A DNA stretch of 13,986 nucleotides from JANXVV01 sp038230975 (GTDB taxonomy: Bacteria > Planctomycetota > Phycisphaerae > Tepidisphaerales > Tepidisphaeraceae): NCBI GenBank assembly GCA_038230975.1, contig JBBRMF010000130.1:1-13986 (forward strand), read 5' to 3'. The notes under the pieces are model-generated. The model had not been told where the DNA came from. It saw only the letters and a list, made by a program, of their open reading frames with translations, and searched no databases. Both the position numbers and the translations under genes were made by a program. Of this stretch, positions 1-7,321 are shown piece by piece. The number at the start of each line of letters is the position of its first letter. Position 1 is the first letter of the stretch.

Positions 1-21
1 TGATGGAATGCGGGCTACACG

Positions 22-199
22 AGGCTAGAGCGGTTTTCGCCTCAGTGAATGACATCGGGTGCCACAGGTCGCGCTACTCCGAGACCTGTGCTGGTTGAGC
101 ATCCGGAAGGCACAGGTCTGCGAGTACGCCGACCTGTGGCATCCGAGGCAGATTTAACTCGGCTTTGGGGGCTCACTGAATTGAAAACCGCACTAGCCT
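22..199. repeat. Nested inverted-repeat element (MITE- or REP-like)
   Basis: The outer arms at 22-48 and 173-199 are inverted copies matching at 23 of 27 positions; shared blocks include AGGCTAG, GCGGTTTTC and TCAGTGA. Inside are two short hairpins with the same stem, CACAGGTC/GACCTGTG (63-70 with 83-90, and 111-118 with 131-138), each with a 12-base loop. The two hairpins are themselves inverted copies of each other. The whole is one long imperfect palindrome carrying two small ones. No transposase is present. It could be a miniature mobile element, a paired REP element or an elaborate terminator. The structure is read directly from the sequence; the function is inferred. Confidence 0.75.
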
Positions 200-209
200 G
201 CGTTTTTTT
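173..209 (+). terminator. Possible intrinsic terminator of an upstream gene
   Basis: The right outer arm of the 22-199 element (173-199) is followed almost at once by seven T residues at 203-209, the arrangement expected when a transcript from the left folds arm to arm. The loop between the arms is long (about 124 bases) but contains two stable hairpins of its own. It would insulate the cluster from a gene left of the window. No such upstream gene can be seen. Confidence 0.35.
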
Positions 210-333
210 ACCCCAAAACATCGTATGGAGGCAAATAGAGCAAGGGCGATAGTGAAATTGCTGTTATTATCGGCCTTCTTTCGCCGATGACTGTTGTGGA
301 AGATGGTGGGGTCACCCGGCAGGAATGTTTCAA
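200..333 (+). promoter_or_regulatory. Leader region before the acyltransferase gene
   Basis: This is the only obvious place for a promoter of the first gene. It contains a 6-bp stem ATCGGC/GCCGAT (269-274 with 283-288, loop of 8) and a small GGGT-C-ACCC dyad at 309-317. A TATTAT at 265-270 resembles a -10 box, but no matching -35 box lies at the right distance. TTGAAA at 181-186 with TTTTTA at 205-210 is a weak alternative. AGGA at 321-324 is the probable ribosome binding site. No promoter is assigned firmly. Confidence 0.25.
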
Positions 334-1644
334 ATGGCAATGCTGAACTACGAACAACCAGTCAACAACACGATCGGTTCGCGGTTGAACTCGCGAGAGA
401 ACAACTTCGACGCCCTGCGTCTCGTGGCGGCGTTCGCGGTGATTTTCAGTCATGCCTATCCGATTCGTGACGGTGGGCGCGATCTGGAACCTTATTGGCG
501 CCTAAGTGGTTACTGCACTTTCGGTGAAATCTCGGTAGCGATTTTCTTTGTCGTGAGCGGGTTGCTCGTGGCTCGGAGTTTCATATCTGATCCGCACGCC
601 GGATCTTTCTTGAAAAAGAGACTGTTGCGAATTCTGCCCGGACTAATCGCCTGCGTGGCGTTTTGTGTTTTCATTGTCGGGCCGATCTTTACGACGTACT
701 CCCTCAAGGCCTATTTCGGCGACCGCGATCTTTTGCGATTTGCCCGAAATGCATTGCTTCTGCCGGCTCGATTTGATTTGCCGGGTGTCTTTGAGCAGTA
801 CAGTCTGGCGGACCCTCGGTCGGCGGTGAACGGCTCGCTCTGGTCGTTGCCTCTGGAATTCTTAATGTATCTGGGAGTGCTGGTTTTGGGGATGACCGGA
901 CTCCTCAAGCGAAAAGGGTGTTTGGTTCTTTTGGCTACCGCGCTGATCGTGCAATGGCTGGTGATCGAACGGATTGGTTTTGCACCGGGGACGATCTTGT
1001 TCAAATATCGGGTCTGGTTTGAACAATTGCCGCACTTGGGATTTGTGTTCTTCGGTGGCACATTGATGTTGCTGTTTAAGGATTCAATCGTATTGGATTG
1101 GCGCTATTTCACCGCTTGCGCAGGGGTGATTGCCCTGAGTTGGCAAGGGACTTTTGAAGCCATTTTCAATATGATCGGCCATCCGGAACTCATTGGCCGG
1201 GTCACCACCCAACCTCCGCATGGATACTTTATTTTCAGCGTTTGCCTGCCATACATGGTGATGTATCTCGCATTCGTTCGGATTTCTCTGCTAAAACCGA
1301 TTCTTCAGTCGGTGACAAAATGGGGCGATTTCTCTTACGGTGTCTATCTCTATGGGTATCCGGTGGAGCAGATGCTGTTTCGCACGTGGGGCCACAAGCT
1401 CCCGTTTCCGGCGTTTATCGGACTGGCGTGTCTTGGAACGCTGTTGCTTGCGATGCTGAGTTGGCATCTGGTGGAGAAGCCGTTTCTGAAATTTAAAAAG
1501 TCGTCGACTGGTGGTCATAAGCGGAATGTGGATTTGGAACAGCCGAAAGTGGAACTCGATTCGAGCGGAGGGGTGGCGGTTCGTCCTCCGGTTTCAATGC
1601 AGCGGCAATACTCGATCATGCGACAGGTAATTTTCTTTGTTTGA
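334..1644 (+). CDS. Acyltransferase 3 family membrane protein (OafA/YrhL-like)
   Basis: A multi-pass inner-membrane enzyme expected to transfer an acyl group, often acetyl, from a cytoplasmic donor to a sugar of the polysaccharide or its lipid-linked unit. Family signatures, counted from the ATG at 325, are NFDALRLVAA near residue 27, the catalytic-type histidine in FSHAYP (H43), the basic KKRLLRILPG segment (97-106), SLWSLPLEF (171-179), GDFSYGVYLYGYP (334-346) and the terminal VEKPF (383-387). Hydrophobic segments recur throughout, giving about ten membrane spans. A polar tail of about 50 residues follows the domain. The ATG at 334 is preferred because AGGA (321-324) sits 9 bases ahead of it and directly abuts the ATG at 325; 325 and 340 remain possible. 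The next gene begins 10 bases after the stop. The exact acceptor and acyl group cannot be read from sequence. Confidence 0.9.
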   Translation: MAMLNYEQPVNNTIGSRLNSRENNFDALRLVAAFAVIFSHAYPIRDGGRDLEPYWRLSGYCTFGEISVAIFFVVSGLLVARSFISDPHAGSFLKKRLLRILPGLIACVAFCVFIVGPIFTTYSLKAYFGDRDLLRFARNALLLPARFDLPGVFEQYSLADPRSAVNGSLWSLPLEFLMYLGVLVLGMTGLLKRKGCLVLLATALIVQWLVIERIGFAPGTILFKYRVWFEQLPHLGFVFFGGTLMLLFKDSIVLDWRYFTACAGVIALSWQGTFEAIFNMIGHPELIGRVTTQPPHGYFIFSVCLPYMVMYLAFVRISLLKPILQSVTKWGDFSYGVYLYGYPVEQMLFRTWGHKLPFPAFIGLACLGTLLLAMLSWHLVEKPFLKFKKSSTGGHKRNVDLEQPKVELDSSGGVAVRPPVSMQRQYSIMRQVIFFV

Positions 1645-1654
1645 GAATAACGCA

Positions 1655-2653
1655 ATGAATCCATCTTCTCCGGTGGCCGACACGCAGGTTCCCGACGTCA
1701 GCATTCTGATCGTCAGTTGGAACGTGAAGGAGCTGCTGCGCGATTGTCTTCGTTCACTTAAGGAGCATGCCGGTGATGTGCGTTACGAGACGATCATTGT
1801 CGACAATGCATCGCATGATGGGTCTCCCGAGATGATCCGCGATGAGTTTCCCTGGGTGAAGCTGGTGGAGCCGCACGCCAATCTGGGGTTCGGGCGCGGG
1901 AACAATCTGGCATTTCAGCACGGCACGGGTCGGTGGACATTGCTGCTCAATCCGGACACGGTGGTCCTCGATTGCGCGATTGAAAAGCTTGTGAAATTCG
2001 CCGATGCCAATCCAGAGGCCGGTGCCGTGGGAGGGCGAACGCTCAAGGCGGATCTCACTTTGGAACGCAGTTGCTGCTGGGGCTCGCCGGGACTATGGCC
2101 ATTGGTTTGTAAAAGCGTCGGACTGCACCTGATCTTCAAGGGTAGCAAGTTGATGAATAGTGAGGCGATGGACTGGTGGCAGCGCGATACGGTGCGTGAT
2201 GTCGATGTGATTACGGGTTGCTGTTTGATGATTCGTAAAGATATTTACGAACAGACCGGTGGGTTCGACGAGCGTTTTTTCATGTACGCCGAAGAAGTCG
2301 ACCTGTGCTGGCGCATTCGCAAGCTGGGTTGGCGGTTGATGTTTTGTCCGCAGGCGGAGATCATTCACCTGGTGGGAGCTTCGGCAGCCAAAGCCAAACC
2401 GAATCGCGTTTATCAGATCAATCTGGGTCTGCTGAAACTATTCAAGAAACATTATGGCGAAGCCTACGCCAAAGCGGCGAATTTCCTGATGTGGATGTTC
2501 TACGCGACGCGCGTTCCGATCATGTTCGGCGCAATTGACATGGGATTGGTAAACGGTGAAATCGGCACGAAGGCGACGGTTTACAAACAAGCGATGGAAC
2601 GGCATTTGAAGTTATTTCGTCGGCAGTATCAGTCGGAGATTGATAGCGCATAG
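1655..2653 (+). CDS. Family 2 glycosyltransferase, rhamnosyltransferase-like
   Basis: A cytoplasmic GT-A fold glycosyltransferase that adds a sugar from a nucleotide donor to the growing lipid-linked glycan. Its 332 residues begin VSILIVSWN (15-23), then IIVDNASHDGS (47-57), ANLGFGRGNN (75-84), the metal-binding LLNPDT (97-102), DVITGCCLMIRK (184-195) and the acceptor-side GGFDERFFMYAEEVDLCWR (202-220). The last block follows the WbbL-like pattern, with EE where ED is usual. Given dTDP-rhamnose genes downstream, dTDP-L-rhamnose is a plausible but unproven donor. The hydrophobic stretch at 277-293 may lie against the membrane. The frame opens at a TTG at 1637 that overlaps the previous gene by 8 bases; the ATG at 1655 is chosen because conserved sequence only begins near residue 14 and TTG would be unusual. 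Confidence 0.93.
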   Translation: MNPSSPVADTQVPDVSILIVSWNVKELLRDCLRSLKEHAGDVRYETIIVDNASHDGSPEMIRDEFPWVKLVEPHANLGFGRGNNLAFQHGTGRWTLLLNPDTVVLDCAIEKLVKFADANPEAGAVGGRTLKADLTLERSCCWGSPGLWPLVCKSVGLHLIFKGSKLMNSEAMDWWQRDTVRDVDVITGCCLMIRKDIYEQTGGFDERFFMYAEEVDLCWRIRKLGWRLMFCPQAEIIHLVGASAAKAKPNRVYQINLGLLKLFKKHYGEAYAKAANFLMWMFYATRVPIMFGAIDMGLVNGEIGTKATVYKQAMERHLKLFRRQYQSEIDSA

Positions 2654-2661
2654 TGCGGAGG

Positions 2662-2756
2662 GTCAGTCGTCAGTGGTCCGTTGTCAGTTGTAAAACGCGG
2701 ACATTGACGACGCTTACCGACTTCAAACGACTGACAACGGACCACGGACAACTGAC
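2662..2756. repeat. Intergenic inverted repeat, GTCAGT/GGTCCG family
   Basis: Arms at 2662-2690 and 2728-2756 match as inverted copies at 26 of 29 positions, with a 37-base loop. Each arm is built from repeated short units (GTCAGT, GGTCCGT, TGTCAGT). It fills nearly all of the gap between the glycosyltransferase and the oxidoreductase and ends 7 bases before the next ATG. There is no T-run, so it is not a standard terminator. The 12-base string GACCACGGACAA from the right arm recurs at 4149-4160 before rfbA. Confidence 0.8.
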
Positions 2757-2763
2757 AAATTAA

Positions 2764-4041
2764 ATGACTCCACTCTTTCGAAAACTTCAGCGCCTTCAAG
2801 ACAAGGGCGACTTGATCCGCGTCGGTGTGATTGGCGCCGGTTTCATGGGCCGGGGCATCGTCTATCAACTTGCGAAAATGCCGGGGCTGCATCCGTCGCT
2901 CATTGTCAATCGAACTCCTGAGCGGGCGATCGAGGCCTACGAGTTGGCGGGGTTCAACCCAAAACATATCCTTGTGAGCGAGGATCCGAAGGCTCTCTCG
3001 AATGCGGTTGCAGAAAGACGGCCATGCGTTGCGACATCCCCTGAAATAGCGGGTGAGGTAGCGGCGATTGATGTGGTGATCGAGGCTACGGGAGCCGTGG
3101 AACTTGGCGCGAGAGAAGCACTCTCCTGCATCCGAAACAAGAAACATTTTGTATCCCTGAACGCCGAGACCGATGGCACGGTCGGTTGCCTTTTGAAAAA
3201 GAAGGCCGATGAGGCGGGTGTCGTCTATACGAATGCGGATGGCGACCAGCCGGGTGTGATCATGCGGATGGTCGAATACTGCCGTGGCTGCGGATTTGAA
3301 GTATTGGCGGCGATCAACTGCAAGGGTTTCATCAATCTTCACGCCACGCCCGACACGATCATGGAATGGGCCATCAAGCAGAAAACCAGTCCGAAGATGA
3401 CCTGTGCGTTCACCGACGGCACGAAGATGAACATCGAGCAGACGGTCGTCTGCAACGCCACGGGATTGATCCCGGCCAGGCGCGGAATGATTGGCATTAA
3501 GACCGATCAAAAAAGCGCTCTCAAGGATTTTGAAGCCAGTGGTGGATTGAATACGACGCCAGGAATCGTCGATTACACCTTGGGTGGTGACTTTGGCGGC
3601 GGTATTTTTATTATCGCCCGTGCGGAGCATCCTCAGATGGTGCAGCCGTATCTTCGATATTTGAAGATGGGTGACGGTCCGAATTATTTGTTCTACCGAC
3701 CCTATCACCTGTGCCATATTGAGACGCCGTTGAGCGCCGCCGAGGCAGTGCTATACCAGGAACCGACGATCGCTCCGCTGGGGCGTCCGGTTGCCCAGAC
3801 GATCGTGATCGCCAAGCGCGACCTCAAAGCCGGTGAGATGCTCGATGGTATCGGTGGTTACAATCAGTACGGCCAGATCGATACGGTCTGGAATTGCCGT
3901 GGAATCTTGCCGATTGGTCTATCTGACGGAGTGCGACTGACGCGAGATATCAAACTCGATGAACCGGTGCCGCTGGATGCGGTGGAACTCGATGAGTCGA
4001 AACTGTTGACCCGGCTATGGCGCGAGCAGGAGTTGATGTAG
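2764..4041 (+). CDS. NAD(P)-binding oxidoreductase with C-terminal SAF domain
   Basis: A 425-residue cytoplasmic protein of the group often named homoserine dehydrogenase-like or SAF-domain protein. The N-terminal Rossmann fold shows RVGVIGAGFMGRGI (19-32), IVNRTPERA (47-55) and DVVIEATGAVELG (103-115). The middle has YTNADGDQPG (155-164) and GIVDYTLGGDFGGG (267-280). The C-terminal 70 or so residues, from about 340, carry APLGRPVAQTIVIAKRDLKAGEML, which fits a SAF/antifreeze-like fold as in sialic acid synthases. Oxidoreductase activity on a sugar or sugar-derived acid is inferred from neighbours; the substrate is unknown, and true homoserine dehydrogenase activity is unlikely in this setting. 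The start follows a repeat closely and has no clear Shine-Dalgarno site; the only GGA-like signal lies inside the repeat. Confidence 0.85.
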   Translation: MTPLFRKLQRLQDKGDLIRVGVIGAGFMGRGIVYQLAKMPGLHPSLIVNRTPERAIEAYELAGFNPKHILVSEDPKALSNAVAERRPCVATSPEIAGEVAAIDVVIEATGAVELGAREALSCIRNKKHFVSLNAETDGTVGCLLKKKADEAGVVYTNADGDQPGVIMRMVEYCRGCGFEVLAAINCKGFINLHATPDTIMEWAIKQKTSPKMTCAFTDGTKMNIEQTVVCNATGLIPARRGMIGIKTDQKSALKDFEASGGLNTTPGIVDYTLGGDFGGGIFIIARAEHPQMVQPYLRYLKMGDGPNYLFYRPYHLCHIETPLSAAEAVLYQEPTIAPLGRPVAQTIVIAKRDLKAGEMLDGIGGYNQYGQIDTVWNCRGILPIGLSDGVRLTRDIKLDEPVPLDAVELDESKLLTRLWREQELM

Positions 4042-4045
4042 CTTT

Positions 4046-4112
4046 AGGTGGCGTGGGCGTCTCGCCCGCGTTTTCTTCCGAAAAGAGCACGGGCGAGACG
4101 CCCATGCCACCT
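4046..4112. repeat. Intergenic hairpin repeat, GGGCGTCTCGCCCG family, copy 1
   Basis: Arms at 4046-4070 and 4088-4112 match as inverted copies at 23 of 25 positions. The 17-base loop carries a second stem, TTTTC/GAAAA (4071-4075 with 4080-4084), so nearly the whole 67 bases can fold. It starts 4 bases after the oxidoreductase stop codon. A second copy lies at 12981-13045 with matching arms and a similar T-rich/A-rich loop, which shows that this is a dispersed element rather than a chance palindrome. Confidence 0.85.
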
Positions 4113-4148
4113 ATAAATTCTCCGGTTCACTGCGAACTCTATGTATCT

Positions 4149-4172
4149 GACCACGGACAAAGGACGAAGGAC
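4149..4172 (+). repeat. Single-arm repeat remnant supplying the rfbA ribosome binding site
   Basis: GACCACGGACAA at 4149-4160 is identical to 2740-2751 in the repeat before the oxidoreductase gene. It continues into AGGACGAAGGAC and directly abuts the rfbA ATG. AGGA at 4161-4164 stands 8 bases before the start codon, so the repeat-derived sequence probably acts as the Shine-Dalgarno site. Only one arm is present here. Confidence 0.55.
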
Positions 4173-5051
4173 ATGAAAGGCATCATTCTCGCAGGCGGTG
4201 CTGGCACTCGGCTGTATCCGCTGACAAAGTGCATCAGCAAGCAGCTGCTGCCGGTGTACGATAAACCGACGATTTATTATCCGCTTTCTGTGTTGATGTT
4301 GGCGGGGATCAGGGAGATTCTGATTATCAGCACGCCGCGCGATTTACCGCGCATCCAGGATTTGTTCGGCGATGGGTCACAGATTGGCCTGAAGCTTAAA
4401 TATGTCGAACAGGCGCAGCCCAACGGCATCGCTCAGGCATTTGTGCTCGGAGCGGATTTCATTCAGGATTCGCCAGTTTGTTTGATCCTCGGTGATAACA
4501 TTTTCTATGGCTCCGATCTGACGAGCATGCTCGAAGATTCCGCCAAGCTGACGTCGGGCTCTCGCGTGTTTGCGTATCAGGTGAAAGATCCCGAACGGTA
4601 TGGGGTGATTGAATTCGACCAGAAACTGCGGGCTCTCAGCATCGAAGAAAAACCGACGAAACCCAAGAGCAACTGGGCGGTCACGGGGCTTTATTTTTAC
4701 GACGCCGAAGTCGTGAAGATTGCCCGTGATTTGAAGCCATCGGCGCGCGGGGAATATGAAATTACCGATGTAAACCGCAAGTACCTCGAGCGCGGGCAAC
4801 TGCACGCGGTCCCGATGGGCAGGGGGGTGGCGTGGCTGGATACCGGAACGTACGCCTCGTTGCTATCGAGTTCAGTCTTCGTGCAAACGCTCGAAGAACG
4901 GCAGGGGTTAAAGGTGGCGTGCATCGAAGAGATCGCGTTTGCCAAGAAATTCATCGACGCCGCCGGCCTGCGAAAGTGCGCGGAAGATGCCGGCAAGAGT
5001 GAATATGGACAGTACCTGCGACGCGTGTTGAAAGACGCGGGCGCCGAATAA
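4173..5051 (+). CDS. rfbA: Glucose-1-phosphate thymidylyltransferase
   Basis: Makes dTDP-glucose from dTTP and glucose-1-phosphate, the first step to dTDP-L-rhamnose and other dTDP-sugars; cytoplasmic. The nucleotide-binding loop is ILAGGAGTRLYPLT (5-18), followed by SKQLLPVYDKP (22-32), LILGDNIFYG (104-113), the metal-binding region; KDPERYGVIEF (138-148), IEEKPTKPKS (157-166), GEYEITDVN (193-201) and WLDTGT (221-226). All signature residues are present and the length, 292 residues, is typical for RfbA/RmlA. The frame is open upstream to 4017, but that part only translates the neighbouring gene's end and the hairpin repeat; the ATG at 4173 starts exactly at the conserved MKGIILAGG and has AGGA 8 bases ahead. 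rfbB follows after 113 bases. Confidence 0.97.
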   Translation: MKGIILAGGAGTRLYPLTKCISKQLLPVYDKPTIYYPLSVLMLAGIREILIISTPRDLPRIQDLFGDGSQIGLKLKYVEQAQPNGIAQAFVLGADFIQDSPVCLILGDNIFYGSDLTSMLEDSAKLTSGSRVFAYQVKDPERYGVIEFDQKLRALSIEEKPTKPKSNWAVTGLYFYDAEVVKIARDLKPSARGEYEITDVNRKYLERGQLHAVPMGRGVAWLDTGTYASLLSSSVFVQTLEERQGLKVACIEEIAFAKKFIDAAGLRKCAEDAGKSEYGQYLRRVLKDAGAE

Positions 5052-5080
5052 GTGAATTGGACTATGGGTGATTTGAAATG

Positions 5081-5129
5081 CGAATGACGAAGGGCAGATT
5101 TCTTTCGTCATTTCAGCATTCGTCATTCG
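5081..5129. repeat. Intergenic inverted repeat, CGAATGACGAA family
   Basis: CGAATGACGAA at 5081-5091 has a perfect inverted copy at 5119-5129, with a 27-base loop that contains a further partial copy of the unit near 5103-5113. It lies in the rfbA-rfbB gap. It is unrelated in sequence to the other repeats in the window. No T-run terminator follows immediately, although 5131-5150 is T-rich. Confidence 0.7.
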
Positions 5130-5150
5130 GATTTTTGATCGTTTTGTTTT

Positions 5151-5155
5151 GAGGA
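5151..5155 (+). promoter_or_regulatory. Ribosome binding site of rfbB
   Basis: GAGGA lies 9 bases before the rfbB ATG at 5165. It is one of the clearer Shine-Dalgarno sites in the window and settles the rfbB start. Confidence 0.6.
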
Positions 5156-5164
5156 TCACGACAC

Positions 5165-6193
5165 ATGCGTACCATTTTAGTGACCGGCGCAGCCGGATTT
5201 ATCGGATCGAACTTTGTCCGCATGCTCGTGAATCGAGGGGAGGATGTGAAGCTTGTCGCGTTCGATAAGCTGACCTACGCTGGCAATTTGGAAAATCTCC
5301 AGGACTTGCTGAAGAAGAGTAAGCAGCTTGTTTTCGTCAAAGGCGATATTTGCGATCAGGCGACGGTGGAAAAAGTCTGGGATGAACACGGTGTCACTGA
5401 AGTGGTGCATTTTGCCGCCGAGAGCCATGTCGATCGAAGCATCCTCAGCTCCGGGCCATTCATCCACACGAATGTCGTCGGCACGCAGATTTTGCTGGAC
5501 GTTGCCAAGGCCAAGAAGGTTGGGAAATTCTTGCAGGTCAGCACGGATGAAGTGTATGGCACTCTGCCTTATGACCAAAAAGAAGTGATGTTTACGGAGA
5601 CTACACCGCTTGAACCCAACAGCCCTTACAGCGCCAGCAAGGCGGCGGGGGACTGCCTGGTGCGGTCGTATTTCCATACCCATCACATGCCGGTTCTGAC
5701 GACGCGATGCAGCAATAACTATGGGCCGTACCACTTCCCGGAAAAACTGATTCCGCTGTTCGTCACCAATCTGATGGAAGGCAAAAAGGTTCCGCTCTAT
5801 GGCGACGGTCTGAATATCCGTGATTGGCTTTATGTCGAGGACCATTGCGATGCGATTTGGACCGTGCTGAACAAGGGACGTTTTGGTGAAGTGTATAACA
5901 TTGGTGGCAATAATGAGATCACCAATCGAGTCATCACTGAGACGATTCTTCGGGAGATGAATTGCCCGTGGGATCAGCACGTCACCTACGTTCAGGATCG
6001 AGCTGGCCATGATCGTCGATATGCGATCGATGCGAGCAAAATCAAGAATGAGCTGGGCTGGTCTCCGAAGTACCGCTTTGAAACCGCAATTAAAACCACG
6101 ATTCAGTGGTATCGAGACCATGAAGCCTGGTGGCGGAACATCAAGAGTGGTGAATACCTGAAATATTATGAAACGCAGTATGTGAAGCGATAA
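5165..6193 (+). CDS. rfbB: dTDP-glucose 4,6-dehydratase
   Basis: Converts dTDP-glucose to dTDP-4-dehydro-6-deoxyglucose with a bound NAD+; a cytoplasmic extended short-chain dehydrogenase. Motifs in order: ILVTGAAGFIGSNFVR (4-19) for NAD binding, FDKLTYAGNLENL (33-45), HFAAESHVDRS (82-92), the catalytic STDEVYG (126-132, with D128 and E129 as acid and base), YSASKA (155-160, Y155 and K159), RCSNNYGPYHFPEKLIP (181-197), RDWLYVEDHC (219-228) and the late DRAGHDRRYAID (278-289). The 342-residue length is usual for RfbB/RmlB. A GAGGA site 9 bases upstream supports the start. It acts directly after RfbA on the same pathway. No key residue is missing. Confidence 0.97.
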   Translation: MRTILVTGAAGFIGSNFVRMLVNRGEDVKLVAFDKLTYAGNLENLQDLLKKSKQLVFVKGDICDQATVEKVWDEHGVTEVVHFAAESHVDRSILSSGPFIHTNVVGTQILLDVAKAKKVGKFLQVSTDEVYGTLPYDQKEVMFTETTPLEPNSPYSASKAAGDCLVRSYFHTHHMPVLTTRCSNNYGPYHFPEKLIPLFVTNLMEGKKVPLYGDGLNIRDWLYVEDHCDAIWTVLNKGRFGEVYNIGGNNEITNRVITETILREMNCPWDQHVTYVQDRAGHDRRYAIDASKIKNELGWSPKYRFETAIKTTIQWYRDHEAWWRNIKSGEYLKYYETQYVKR

Positions 6194-6249
6194 AGTGTCG
6201 ATCGAACAGGGTCGCCGCCTCGTTTGCGGATAACTCAATGGAAGTTTGC

Positions 6250-7134
6250 ATGGACGTGTATCGTTCAATTCTAATCACTGGTGGCGACGGCATGCTGGCG
6301 CATGCCCTGGTCGAGGCGTTGACGGCCCGGGGGCTTGGCGCTACGGCTGTGCGACGTAGTGAGTGCGACATCGCGAATTCCAACCAGGTTGCCGAACTTT
6401 TTGAGAAATATAGACCGACCCTGCTTTTGAACTGTGCCGCACATACGGGCGTCGACCTCTGTGAGGATGAATCTGACCGAGCCAACGCCATCAACGGTGA
6501 AGGCCCGGCCAATCTGGCGGGCAACGCGCTTCAATTTGGAACCCAACTGGTCCATTTTTCCACGGATTTCGTCTTTGACGGACAAAGCAATCGGCCCTAT
6601 CGACCGGACGATCAGACCCATCCGATTTCGGTCTACGGGGCGTCAAAACTACTCGGGGAACAGAGGATTCAACAACTTAATCCCCCTGACTGGTTAATAC
6701 TCCGGACCGCTTGGCTCTTCGGACGGCATGGTAATTGCTTTCCGCAGACCATGGTGAAGCTGGCTCGACTGGGACGTCCGCTTCGCGTCGTGAATGATCA
6801 GTTTGGTTCGCCGACTTCTACCTTAGACTTGGCCAGCGCAACGCTTCAGTTGATCGATGCTCGGGCAAACGGTATTTTTCACGTAACTAATGATGGTTCC
6901 ACAAGTTGGTACGAATTTGCTCGCGAAACCGTCCGGGAATTTGGTGTTGAAGCGGATTTGGCTCCGGTGACCACGTCGGAGTGGGTGAAACTTCGGCCAC
7001 AGCAGGCCAAACGGCCATTGTACAGCGTGCTGGATTGCCAAAAATACAGAGATGTGACCGGCCAATCGATGCGGCAATGGAATGAGGCATTGCGAGACTA
7101 CCGAATCAGTTGCGATTTGGTGCAAGTTACCTAA
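6250..7134 (+). CDS. rfbD: dTDP-4-dehydrorhamnose reductase family protein
   Basis: Expected to reduce the 4-keto group of dTDP-4-dehydro-L-rhamnose with NAD(P)H, the last step to dTDP-L-rhamnose. Motifs: SILITGGDGMLAHAL (6-20), NCAAHTGVDLCEDE (61-74, the RmlD form of CAAYTAVD.AE), STDFVFDG (104-111), PISVYGASKLLGE (125-137, with Y129 and K133 catalytic), LRTAWLFG (151-158), NDQFGSPTS (182-190) and RPLYSVLD (255-262). Its 294-residue length fits RmlD. An in-frame ATG at 6238 adds four residues, but GGAAG at 6240-6244 stands 5 bases before the ATG at 6250. It follows rfbB after 56 bases. No rfbC epimerase is seen, so the substrate could come from an epimerase elsewhere, or the enzyme could act on a related dTDP-sugar. 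Confidence 0.9.
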   Translation: MDVYRSILITGGDGMLAHALVEALTARGLGATAVRRSECDIANSNQVAELFEKYRPTLLLNCAAHTGVDLCEDESDRANAINGEGPANLAGNALQFGTQLVHFSTDFVFDGQSNRPYRPDDQTHPISVYGASKLLGEQRIQQLNPPDWLILRTAWLFGRHGNCFPQTMVKLARLGRPLRVVNDQFGSPTSTLDLASATLQLIDARANGIFHVTNDGSTSWYEFARETVREFGVEADLAPVTTSEWVKLRPQQAKRPLYSVLDCQKYRDVTGQSMRQWNEALRDYRISCDLVQVT

Positions 7135-7321
7135 AGTTAAATGATTTCAGGTGGCTTAGACGATGGAACTAGGACAGCGAGAGATTGAACCGTGAGCAGG
7201 ATTGCGGAAACGTTTGCCCGCGAACTGGGTATGCTTCAATGTCATACAGTTGTCTTCCTGAATTTGCTGATGTTCAGTCTGGTCGAAATCTGATACCGTA
7301 TCCTGTGAAGATAGCAGGGTG

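Noticed and set aside
49..252. Open frame of 67 codons at the left end
   Set aside because: It runs straight through the nested inverted-repeat element, has no ribosome binding site and no recognisable protein features; the repeat explains the open frame.
225..290. Short frame of 21 codons with a hydrophobic LLLLSAFF stretch
   Set aside because: No Shine-Dalgarno site, its end overlaps a small hairpin, and it is too short to judge; probably leader sequence.
2629..3717. Long open frame on the - strand opposite the oxidoreductase gene
   Set aside because: It is the antisense shadow of a well-supported + strand gene, and its translation shows no domain motifs.
4017..4172. Upstream extension of the rfbA frame
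   Set aside because: It overlaps the preceding gene and reads through a hairpin repeat; conserved sequence begins exactly at the ATG at 4173.
5177..6268. Long open frame on the - strand opposite rfbB
   Set aside because: Antisense shadow of a gene with complete catalytic motifs.
7231..7293. Short hydrophobic frame of 20 codons in the large gap
   Set aside because: Only a weak upstream signal and no independent evidence of coding; it could be a small membrane peptide but cannot be supported.
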